A stretch of DNA of 64,000 bases from assembly GCA_022843145.1 (NCBI GenBank), contig JALHOF010000002.1, positions 215,092 through 279,091 of the forward strand, written 5' to 3'. The notes beneath the pieces were generated by a model that was not told the origin of the DNA, searched no databases, and saw nothing but the letters and a program-made list of their open reading frames with translations. Shown one piece after another: positions 8,173 to 15,944 of the stretch; positions within the stretch are counted from its first letter, which is position 1, and the number at the start of each line of letters is the position of its first letter. The DNA comes from Hyphomicrobium sp. (GTDB lineage Bacteria; Pseudomonadota; Alphaproteobacteria; Rhizobiales; Hyphomicrobiaceae). The translations under genes and the position numbers were made by a program.

Positions 8173-9282
8173 TCAATTCTCACCCGCGACCACCGCGTCC
8201 CCACTTCTCGTCCGCACCATGAAAAGCGGCAACTCGGCGGCGTCCGTCGCAGCCTGATCGAAGCTCGACATTGTGACGCCGAGCAACCTGATGCCCTTCG
8301 CCGTCGGCAGGATCGTGCGCACGAGCGCGATGCTCGCCCGCTTCAACTGATCTTGGCACGCGATGGCCGAGGCGAAGCTGTGGCTGCGGGTGATCTGGTG
8401 GAAGTCGGCGAACTTCACCTTCACCGTCAGCGTCCGGCCGTAGGTGCCCGTCTTTTCGCACCAGCCCCAGACCTTGGCGGCCATGCTCTCGACACCGGCT
8501 TCGATGGCCGCCGGATCGGTGAGGTCGTTCGCGAACGTCGTCTCGGCGCCAGAGGACTTGCGCTGGCGATCAGCGACCACCGGCCGGTGGTCCTGGCCGT
8601 TGGCGATGCCGAGATACCAGGCCGCCGACTTGCCGAAATGGCGCTGCAAGACCTCCAGCGGCATCGCCTTCAGATCGGCGCCGGTGCTGATCCCGAGCCG
8701 CTGCATCTTGTCGGCGGTGACCGGCCCCACCCCGTGAAACTTCGAAACTGGCAACTGCGCTATGAACTCGGCTCCAGCGTCGGGCGGGATGACGAACTGG
8801 CCGTTCGGCTTGCGGTGGCCGGAGGCCAGCTTGGCGAGGAACTTGTTGTAGGACACGCCCGCCGATGCGGTGAGGCCGGTCTCCTCGAAGATTCGGGCCC
8901 GAATCTCTTTCGCCGTCGCCGAGGCGGTCGGCAGTCCGCGGCGGTTCTCGGTGACTTCGAGATAGGCCTCGTCGAGCGCCAGCGGCTCGATCAGGTCGGT
9001 GTAGTCGGCGAAGATGCCGTGGATCTGGCGCGAGACCGCGCGGTAGACGTCAAACCGAGGCCGCACGAAGACCAGGTGGGGGCAGTTGCGGAGCGCGGTC
9101 GTCGAGGGAATGGCGGATCGCACGCCGAACGACCGGGCCTCATAGCTGGCCGCCGCGACGACACCCCGGTTCGCCCCATGCCCGACGGCCACCGGCCGCC
9201 CGCGTAGCTCCGGGTCGTCGCGCTGTTCGACCGACGCATAGAACGCGTCCATGTCGACGTGGATGATCTTGCGCACGGTCAT
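8173..9282 (-). CDS. dinB: DNA polymerase IV (Y-family, DinB)
   Basis: Error-prone translesion polymerase acting at stalled forks. The 369 residues show the catalytic HVDMDAFYASVEQ at the N-terminus, the second carboxylate pair in LDEAYLEV, the helix-hairpin-helix FHGVGPVTADKMQRLGI, and the little-finger domain with GRTLTVKVKFADF. A GAAC-N7-GAAC site sits 22-36 bp upstream of the start, matching the alphaproteobacterial LexA operator, so SOS induction is likely. This copy is island cargo; a chromosomal paralog may exist elsewhere. Confidence 0.95.
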   Translation of the reverse strand: MTVRKIIHVDMDAFYASVEQRDDPELRGRPVAVGHGANRGVVAAASYEARSFGVRSAIPSTTALRNCPHLVFVRPRFDVYRAVSRQIHGIFADYTDLIEPLALDEAYLEVTENRRGLPTASATAKEIRARIFEETGLTASAGVSYNKFLAKLASGHRKPNGQFVIPPDAGAEFIAQLPVSKFHGVGPVTADKMQRLGISTGADLKAMPLEVLQRHFGKSAAWYLGIANGQDHRPVVADRQRKSSGAETTFANDLTDPAAIEAGVESMAAKVWGWCEKTGTYGRTLTVKVKFADFHQITRSHSFASAIACQDQLKRASIALVRTILPTAKGIRLLGVTMSSFDQAATDAAELPLFMVRTRSGDAVVAGEN

Positions 9283-9303
9283 TCGGCAACGATACCCGAT
9301 TCA

Positions 9304-9318
9304 GAACAGAAAGTGAAC
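9304..9318 (-). promoter_or_regulatory. LexA box candidate of dinB
   Basis: GAAC-N7-GAAC on the plus strand (GTTC-N7-GTTC on the dinB strand) lies 22-36 bp upstream of the dinB ATG. This direct-repeat form is the established LexA operator of alphaproteobacteria. Confidence 0.8.
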
Positions 9319-9834
9319 AACAGGAGTGGGCCATGAGGGTGCCCCCCCCCCCCCCCGCTCTCGACCCCGCAAAAATTAACCATTTTCGCCTAGGGGCGAC
9401 ATTTTGGGGCCGACGCAGGCGAGGGCTCAGGGCGGCCCAAACCGGCGAGCGCCACCACCCTAGCTACCGCCTACTGAATGGCCGTCAGCGGTCAAATCTG
9501 GCCCGCCGAGCGCCATTCTGGCCGCCGACGAAGGGGCTGCACCCCTGCAAACCGGCGTTCAGTCATCGTGAACATCGTTCATATTGGTTGGCGGGGCCGG
9601 TTCGGCCGCTGAGCGATAGGCGAATCAACCCGTTGAAAACAGGACGCTATTTGACCGTCGCGGCGTTGCCCTGCTAGCTTGATTCGGCCTCGACCTGCCG
9701 TCAACGCCGTTTGACGGGTTCAGGCAATTCCCACCCCAGCACAGACCTCCCAAGGCGCAGGCGCACCATCGCCCCGGCGGGAGCCGTCGTGCGCGTTTGA
9801 AGCAGGAGGTTTCGATGTTCGAAATACCGACGCC
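9319..9834. other. Intergenic region with a 15-base C tract
   Basis: About 515 bp with no supported gene. A run of 15 cytosines occupies 9342-9356. A 114-codon plus-strand frame passes through it, but its composition looks random. The tract could be slippage-prone or a sequencing artefact. Confidence 0.6.
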
Positions 9835-10410
9835 ATGACCAAGGTTCTGAAGCGAAAGCGGTTCGTCCGGCGTCGATCACCCAAGCCATTCCGCCAGAGC
9901 GACCTAGACGGACTGTGTGGCATATACAGCACGATCAACGCGATCCGCCACTTGGCCCCGGAACTCGACCGCGCCGCCGCGACCTCGCTCTTCGGCCACC
10001 TGATGAGCGAACTGCCGAAAATCGGCGCCCGGCCAGAGGCGGTCATCACCGAAGGGCTTTGGCGGCGCGCACTCGAACGGCTCCTGCGATGCGCCGCCCG
10101 ACAGATGGCCGACGAATACGGCGTCGTGCTGAAGGTCGCCCGCATGCCGAAGCCGCTGCGGCACACCACGCGGCTCGACGCACTGTGGACCTGGTTGTCG
10201 AATAACCTGTCCCCCACCAGCGTCGTCATCTTGGCGCTCAGCGGGCGGCATTCTCACTGGACGGTCGCCGTCGAAATCAGTGGGCAGCAGATCTACCTGC
10301 TCGACAGCGGCGACCTGCGCGTGCTGCGCCGCTGCAATTGCACCGTCGGCCACGCCAAGAAGCGGCATTCGATCTCGCCGGAGTGGGTGTTCGTGGTGAG
10401 GAGGCAGTGA
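9835..10410 (+). CDS. Papain-like cysteine protease candidate
   Basis: A 191-residue protein with an arrangement resembling a cysteine-peptidase active site: Gln21 and Cys28 in QSDLDGLCGIYSTINAI, His141 in GRHSHWTVA, Asp157 in YLLDSGD. The order Gln-Cys-His-Asp, the helix after Cys and the strand after His fit a papain-like (C39/CA-clan) fold. The very basic N-terminus (KVLKRKRFVRRR) is not a signal peptide. Nothing shows the substrate. It lies in the defence-rich part of the island, followed by a membrane coiled-coil protein. Family identity is inference from motifs. Confidence 0.55.
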   Translation: MTKVLKRKRFVRRRSPKPFRQSDLDGLCGIYSTINAIRHLAPELDRAAATSLFGHLMSELPKIGARPEAVITEGLWRRALERLLRCAARQMADEYGVVLKVARMPKPLRHTTRLDALWTWLSNNLSPTSVVILALSGRHSHWTVAVEISGQQIYLLDSGDLRVLRRCNCTVGHAKKRHSISPEWVFVVRRQ

Positions 10411-10534
10411 GGCCCGGGACGCCTTGCGGAGTACCGACGAAGTCGCAGCACGCCAAGCAGACAGCAGGCTTCGCTCGTTGAGTTGAAACCGACGAGATCG
10501 TCCTTGTTCGGATGCTAGTGGTTGGTTAACAGTG

Positions 10535-11404
10535 ATGTCCACAACTCTCAGTAATGCGTCGGGGGCGGGGATGAACGCGACTGTTTTGGAGTGGGCAAAC
10601 TACATCCGTGCGCTCCCGTGGAGCACCATCAAAGAAGCGCTAGAACTGGGTCTCTACTATCTCGCCGCCATCGCGGCCATCGGCGCGCTACTTCGATTGA
10701 AGACCATCTCTCAGATCCTGCGCGACTTTCTACAGGCTCGCGGTCCGCTCTGGGAACTGCAAAAGACCGTCGACCAGCTCAAGGAGTTGGAGCCGTCAAT
10801 CATGAACCTGCAGGCTCAGGTTGCCCTGATGGACGAACGGCTCGAAGCCGCAGCAAAGCAAGTGACCGAGCTCCAGGCCGAAACCATCAGCTCGCGATCC
10901 GATGGCGACGACGTGGACCCGGGTGCTGACGTCATTCCTACGAACGCCACGCCGGTGGCGACGGTCGAACAAGACCACAACTGGAATCTACTGCGCGACT
11001 ATTGGCAACGGAACCGCAGGCGCATCGAGTACGTCATCGACCAAATTGGCGATGGGCGCACGCGCCTAGCCTACGACCGGCTGCCGCGCACGAGTTACGT
11101 GCGCATCATCCACAAGCTGCAAGGGCAGAAGTTGATCACGGCGGCCGCAGCTACGGCTTCTAAGGAGCTGATCGACATTTTCAATCGCTACCGACCCCGG
11201 AACAAATCGATACCTGACGAGGTGATCGGCGGCCTGGTGGTGCTCGACGCACAACTCGAAAAGGAGTTAGTGCCCTACGCCCGCGTCGTCGCGGCGGAAG
11301 AGGCCGAAGACAGCGCTCCACCATCTCGTCCCCAGCAATCAATCAGCCCAAGAATTCCTCCCCCGGAGCGGCCCGGTCAGGGTCCACAGATGACTGCGCA
11401 CTGA
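10535..11404 (+). CDS. Membrane protein with coiled coil, unknown function
   Basis: About 289 residues. One hydrophobic segment (LGLYYLAAIAAIGALL, near residue 40-57) is followed by a predicted coiled coil (LWELQKTVDQLKELEPSI...AAAKQVTELQAET), an acidic linker, a soluble helical domain (NLLRDYWQRNRRRIEYVIDQI...) and a Pro-rich tail. It looks like a membrane-anchored adaptor or sensor. ATG 10571 is an alternative start. I recognise no family. It follows the cysteine-protease candidate on the same strand and may belong with it. Confidence 0.6.
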   Translation: MSTTLSNASGAGMNATVLEWANYIRALPWSTIKEALELGLYYLAAIAAIGALLRLKTISQILRDFLQARGPLWELQKTVDQLKELEPSIMNLQAQVALMDERLEAAAKQVTELQAETISSRSDGDDVDPGADVIPTNATPVATVEQDHNWNLLRDYWQRNRRRIEYVIDQIGDGRTRLAYDRLPRTSYVRIIHKLQGQKLITAAAATASKELIDIFNRYRPRNKSIPDEVIGGLVVLDAQLEKELVPYARVVAAEEAEDSAPPSRPQQSISPRIPPPERPGQGPQMTAH

Positions 11405-11472
11405 ACAGCGGCCGTTCTGTCTCTCACCATGCGAATCGCCTAACCAACTTCTGATAGAGGCTGGAGGCGCTA

Positions 11473-11673
11473 ATGGCTCGCAAGAGGCACGCGGAGCATG
11501 CCCGCGTAACCGCAATCTGCGTAAACCTCGCACTCGACGGGGTCGAGGCAGATATCAGAACCGAACTCGGTCACTCGGCAGGTGTGGAAGCCGCGGCCCT
11601 CCAGCGTGTTCTTGACAAACTAAAACACCGCCGCCTGAAAGACGACGTTATCCAGCACTTGGGTCAGTGCTGA
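11473..11673 (+). CDS. Small hypothetical protein
   Basis: A 66-residue frame starting MARKRHAEHARVTAICVNLALDG. A run AGAGGCTGGAGG just upstream can serve as ribosome binding site. Composition is protein-like and helical (VEAAALQRVLDKLKHRRLKDDVIQHL), but no family is recognised. It sits between the coiled-coil membrane protein and the ABC-3C operon. Coding status is plausible, not proven. The following 140 bp hold no gene. Confidence 0.4.
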   Translation: MARKRHAEHARVTAICVNLALDGVEADIRTELGHSAGVEAAALQRVLDKLKHRRLKDDVIQHLGQC

Positions 11674-11821
11674 TAACTAGCTCGATCCCAACAGCAGACA
11701 TCGAGGGTTAGCGGCAACGCCCTGCCGAAAGGCTCGGTAGCGTGTCAGTTCTCGGACAAACCCGTGGATAGCAAAGTATTTCCGCCGGACAGACCTCGTC
11801 GAATCGTTTGTGATATTCGGC

Positions 11822-13009
11822 ATGTCAAGCGCGGAAACTAAATCGCCGTTCAGGGGCGCTGGCGCGGCACCGGGGCAATACCTCGGTTACGGTCTCCAGC
11901 CCGTACGCATGTGCGTGCGCCTTCTGCAGGCCCACGGTAGCGAAAATGTCTCGATCGAGCATCTCGACGACATTGCCGTGCGCCGGGCCAATGGCCGTTT
12001 TATCCTGGAGCAGAGCAAGAGCGCGCTCACGCAAAACCCTGTAGCCGACTGGTCGCCCGACCTATGGAAGACGTTTGCCAACTGGCTCGACACGACCACG
12101 CGCCTCGGCATCGATCCCGAGCTGACGGATTATGTGCTCTACGTCAGCCCGGCCAAATCGGGCAGCCGCGTGGCGGCCCTACATGGCGCGCGGACCGACG
12201 AGCATGTTCTGGCGATCCTGTCGTCGATCCGCGAGACCCTCTCGTCCCGCAAGCAGCCAGCCTGCCACGACGATCTCATTCAAGTGCTCGACGCTAATCC
12301 CGCGACCGTCTGCGCCATGTTCAGAAACTTCTCTCTGATCGGCTGCCCTGGCGATCCCGTCGATACGATGCGCCAGCATCTCGCGCCGACCGTTCCGGCG
12401 GCCGTCATGAACGTCATTTGCGACGCGGCGATCGGCTGGGTCAAGCTTACCAGTGACGAATTGATCCGTGCCAAAGCTGTTCCCGAAATCGCCGCGTCGA
12501 CGTTTCACGCCAAGCTGCTCGGTCTCATCAGGCGGCACGACCGCGACGAGGTGCTACACAGCTTCGCCCCGCGGCCCGACCACGCCGCTCTCCAGAAGGA
12601 AATGCAGTCCCGCTATATCCGTCAGCTCGACGCCATCGAAATCGACAGCGACGAGAAGCTGCGTGCCGCCACCGACTACCTGTGCGCCAGCGCCGACCGC
12701 ACCAAATGGGCCGATCTCGGTTTGGTGCACGAGGTTTCGCTAGACGAGTTTGACGACGGCCTGACCCGCAAGTGGTCGCATCGCCAGCGCACCGTCGCCA
12801 TCACCGCCCACACGGCAAGCGACGTCGAGCGCGGCAAACTGCTCTACTCGGAATCGATGCTGGAATCCGAGCGCCTCCAGGGCAAAGAGGTGCCGCCACA
12901 CTTCACCCCGGGATCGTACCACTCGCTCGCCGACCGCCAGATCGTATGTTGGCATCTGCACTTCAAGGATCACTCCGCGACTCCCGCCACGGAGGACGGC
13001 GATGCCTGA
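11822..13009 (+). CDS. ABC-3C system effector (Cap4/DUF4297-like nuclease candidate)
   Basis: About 395 residues. The N-terminus GAGAAPGQYLGYGLQPVRMCVRLL...VSIEHLDDIAV...FILEQSKSAL resembles the restriction-endonuclease-like domain of DUF4297/Cap4 proteins, with E/D...D...ExK-type carboxylates and Lys in SIEHLDDI and LEQSKS. The remainder is an effector-associated helical region. It is the first gene of a three-gene operon with the middle component (8-bp overlap) and the SMC-like ATPase, which defines it as the effector of an ABC-three-component conflict system. GTG 11810 is an alternative start. Nuclease activity is inferred. Confidence 0.7.
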   Translation: MSSAETKSPFRGAGAAPGQYLGYGLQPVRMCVRLLQAHGSENVSIEHLDDIAVRRANGRFILEQSKSALTQNPVADWSPDLWKTFANWLDTTTRLGIDPELTDYVLYVSPAKSGSRVAALHGARTDEHVLAILSSIRETLSSRKQPACHDDLIQVLDANPATVCAMFRNFSLIGCPGDPVDTMRQHLAPTVPAAVMNVICDAAIGWVKLTSDELIRAKAVPEIAASTFHAKLLGLIRRHDRDEVLHSFAPRPDHAALQKEMQSRYIRQLDAIEIDSDEKLRAATDYLCASADRTKWADLGLVHEVSLDEFDDGLTRKWSHRQRTVAITAHTASDVERGKLLYSESMLESERLQGKEVPPHFTPGSYHSLADRQIVCWHLHFKDHSATPATEDGDA

Positions 13010-13523
13010 CATTGTAGCGGCACGCCCTGAGCTGCCGCGCTTCTTCAATGAGGCCCAACTCGTCCAGAATGTCGCGCTCGGCGCCACGCTGATCTGGAGA
13101 TTCGTCGCAACCCACGATCAGGCATCCAAATCGACCTGTCCGCTGCCGCTCTGCTTCGTCGTACTGCCGATCCTGTTCCATCATGTGACGCGCGCCGCCG
13201 CCATCTCGACATTGCCGAGCTCCCCCTTGGCCAAGTTCATCGAGAAGTTCGACCAGCGGCGTGAGGATCTGCTCGCCCTCCACGATCGCATGCTGGTCAT
13301 GAAAGCCTTGTCGCTCCGCTCGATCCAGCTTGCCACCGAGCGTGGATTGATCGTCGTCGTCCCGGTCGATGGGATCGTCGTGGCATCGCTGAAGATCAAG
13401 CTTCCCGCGGCTTGCCAACCGGAAGCCCTGCGCCCGATGCTGCGCGCTGCGGACAAGCTCGGCGGCTGGTGCGCGCCGCACGATCTCGCCCACATATCCA
13501 ACCAATTGAGATTGTTCTTCTGA
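13002..13523 (+). CDS. ABC-3C system middle component
   Basis: A 173-residue helical protein (RFFNEAQLVQNVALGATLIWRFV...LPLCFVVLPILFHHVTRAAA...) of the kind encoded between effector and ATPase in ABC-3C systems; it lacks any catalytic motif and probably bridges the two. It overlaps the effector gene by 8 bp and shares the last base of its stop with the ATPase start (TGATG), so the three are translationally coupled. Assignment rests on context and on the LPILFHHVTRAA-type core. Confidence 0.75.
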   Translation: MPDIVAARPELPRFFNEAQLVQNVALGATLIWRFVATHDQASKSTCPLPLCFVVLPILFHHVTRAAAISTLPSSPLAKFIEKFDQRREDLLALHDRMLVMKALSLRSIQLATERGLIVVVPVDGIVVASLKIKLPAACQPEALRPMLRAADKLGGWCAPHDLAHISNQLRLFF

Positions 13524-15481
13524 TGTATTTCCAGATCCGCGAGTTGATCCTCTGGCCGAAAGGCGACTTCCCCCCGCGCCGTGTGATCTTTGCGCCCGGC
13601 AAGGTCAATGTCATCAGTGGCGCCTCGAAGACCGGCAAGTCGGCGATCATCCCAATCATCGATTACTGCCTGGGCTCCGGCAAATGTGCCATCCCCACGG
13701 GCACCATCCGCAATGCCTGCTCCTGGTTCGGGCTCATCGTCGACACCGACGAGGGCCAGAAGCTCATCGCCCGCGCCGAACCCGGCAACAAGCAACAATC
13801 GGAGCAGATGCTGCTGCTCGAAGGCGCGCCGATCATGGTGCCGGAACGCATCGACGAGCGAACATCCAATGCCGGGCAGGTGCGCGCCATGCTCAATCGC
13901 TTGTCCGGCACCTCGAACCTGCCCTTCGATCCGGACAAGGCAAGCGGGTTCGGCGCTCGGGCCAGTATTCGCGACTTCATGGCCTTCGTCTTCCAGCCTC
14001 AGAACGTGGTGGCCAACCCGGACATCATGTTCTTCAAGGCCGACACCAACGAGCATCGCGAAAAGCTCAAGACCATATTTCCGTATGTCCTCGGCGCCGT
14101 GACGCCACAAATCCTGATGGACAGATGGGAACTCGACGGCCTCTTGAAGACCTTGCGGCGCAAGGAACGCGAGATGCTCAACATCCGCGCCGTCTCCCTT
14201 CGATGGCAGGGTGAGGCGCGATCATGGCTCGACCGCGCCCGCGAACTCGGCCTGTTTCCCAAGGATCGCATCATACCGGCCAACGACTGGCCGCAGCTGA
14301 TCGACGCGCTGCGCGCCATTGCGGCAACCGACTACACAGCCGCCAAGCCCGACGCCGCGCAGATCGACGATGCACTCGCCGAGACGTTGCGCCTCATCGA
14401 GGCCGAACGTGACCTGTCGACAGAACTGTTCGCCATCCGCTCGCGCTTGGCCGAACTCAAGGCGCTCAAAGAGGGGACCACGTCGTTCAGTGCTGCCCTC
14501 CGCATTCAAAAGGAGCGTCTGTCGCTCTCGTCGTGGCTCAAGACGTTGGCGGTTACCGACATCGGCTCGACCGCACCTGTTCCCGTCATCAACCCCGGCG
14601 CGGAACTGGACATGCTCTGCACCGCGCTCGCCCGCATCGAGGCGGAGGCCGCGCGCCACCCCACGTCGACCGAGACGATCGACCGGGAGCTGGCCCGACT
14701 CACCGACGCATTGCGTGACAAGACCGAGGCTTTGAACGCGCTGCGCGTGCGCATCAAGGGCCACCCCGGATTGGAGCGGCAGCCGACCACCAAGCAATTC
14801 TCGATCCCTGATATCGAGCGTTACCTTGGCCGGTTGGAGCAGGCGCTCACCTCCTATGAGACGATCGGCTCCGACAATGATCTCGCGGACGAGGTGCAGC
14901 AGTTGCGCGACCAGGTGCGCGAGTTGGAACGGCGCATCTCTGCGCGCAACATCCAATCCCGCATCGAGCGGGCTCTGAAGCAGATCCACGCCATGGCCGC
15001 GACTATCATCCCGAACCTCGATGCGGAGTTCCCCACCTATCCGATCGAATTGTCGATCAAGGACCTGTCCATCCAGGTCATCGGTCCCGAGCGTGCCGAC
15101 TGGTTGTGGGAAATCGGCAGTGGCGCCAACTGGCTTACCTATCACATCGCCGTATCGGCAGCACTACAGCGCTTCTTCATGCAGTCAAAATCCCACCCCG
15201 TGCCGCATCTGCTGGTCTACGATCAGCCCAGTCAAGTATACTTCCCGCGCAGCGTGACCGGCGATCAACCGGAGCCCGAATGGAAGGACCAAGACATCAA
15301 CGCCGTGCGCAAAGTGTTTGCGACACTCGCGAAGGAGGTGGGCGATAGCAAAGGCCGATTGCAGGTCATCGTGCTCGATCATGCGAGCCACGATGTGTGG
15401 GGCGGCATCGAGCACATTCACGCACTTCCGGAGTGGCGAGGTTCAGAAAAGTTGGTTCCACTGGCGTGGACCACAGAATAA
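13523..15481 (+). CDS. ABC-3C system SMC-like ATPase (DUF3732)
   Basis: A 652-residue ATPase. Walker A is GASKTGKS (33-40) after a strand typical of RecN/SMC heads, with a long central coiled coil (about 190-500). The C-terminal half-site has the DUF3732 signature WEIGSGANWLTYH, Walker B LLVYDQPSQVYFP and the switch VIVLDHA. It is thought to sense an infection-linked cue and license the effector, as for other ABC-3C ATPases (Krishnan/Aravind-type predictions). It starts in the TGATG overlap with the middle component. Confidence 0.88.
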   Translation: MYFQIRELILWPKGDFPPRRVIFAPGKVNVISGASKTGKSAIIPIIDYCLGSGKCAIPTGTIRNACSWFGLIVDTDEGQKLIARAEPGNKQQSEQMLLLEGAPIMVPERIDERTSNAGQVRAMLNRLSGTSNLPFDPDKASGFGARASIRDFMAFVFQPQNVVANPDIMFFKADTNEHREKLKTIFPYVLGAVTPQILMDRWELDGLLKTLRRKEREMLNIRAVSLRWQGEARSWLDRARELGLFPKDRIIPANDWPQLIDALRAIAATDYTAAKPDAAQIDDALAETLRLIEAERDLSTELFAIRSRLAELKALKEGTTSFSAALRIQKERLSLSSWLKTLAVTDIGSTAPVPVINPGAELDMLCTALARIEAEAARHPTSTETIDRELARLTDALRDKTEALNALRVRIKGHPGLERQPTTKQFSIPDIERYLGRLEQALTSYETIGSDNDLADEVQQLRDQVRELERRISARNIQSRIERALKQIHAMAATIIPNLDAEFPTYPIELSIKDLSIQVIGPERADWLWEIGSGANWLTYHIAVSAALQRFFMQSKSHPVPHLLVYDQPSQVYFPRSVTGDQPEPEWKDQDINAVRKVFATLAKEVGDSKGRLQVIVLDHASHDVWGGIEHIHALPEWRGSEKLVPLAWTTE

Positions 15482-15490
15482 GCGGGCTAA

Positions 15491-15841
15491 TGTTGGCATA
15501 TTTTCCAGCGTAGACCCGCGCCGGCCCTCGACTGCTTGAGCAATATCATCAAGGCATTCAACGAGAGTTTTGGAACGCTGTTCAACGATGGCGACCGTGT
15601 CATCAAGCGCATTCGCGAGGATATCGCGCCGAAAGTCGCCGCCGACGCCGCTTACGTGAATGCCAAAGAGAACACGCCCCACACGGCCCGCATGGCCCAC
15701 GACCAGGCGCTCGGCAAGGTCATGCAGTCGCTGCTGAAGGACGACACCCAGGTTTACAAGCGGTTCGTCGAGAACGAGTCGTTCCGCCGGTTTGTAACGG
15801 ATATGGTATTCGGCCTTACTCAGGAACAGCCACTAAGTTGA
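15491..15841 (+). pseudogene. C-terminal remnant of type I restriction subunit HsdR
   Basis: Translated from 15536 (TTG), about 101 residues (LSNIIKAFNESFG..., RIREDIAPKVAADAAY, FVENESFRRFVTDMVFG) match the extreme C-terminus of type I restriction R proteins, normally about 1000 residues. The frame is closed by a stop at 15488, no helicase or nuclease motifs precede it, and hsdM/hsdS are absent. It abuts the ABC-3C operon, which appears to have replaced a restriction locus at this spot. Confidence 0.7.
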
Positions 15842-15944
15842 AGTTCAGAGGCGCGTTCCATCGGAACCTGTCATCGGCACTGCAGCATGTCCGAACAGCG
15901 ACCAGGAGAGTCGATGCTGACGCCCCTGGTCGCGTGTCTATCCG

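Noticed and set aside
7963..9207. A 414-codon plus-strand frame opposite dinB
   Set aside because: It is the antisense shadow of an unambiguous DinB on the minus strand; composition is Arg/Gly/His-rich and no family fits.
9333..9677. A 114-residue ORF downstream of the C tract
   Set aside because: Pro run from the homopolymer, random composition and no family; treated as non-coding.
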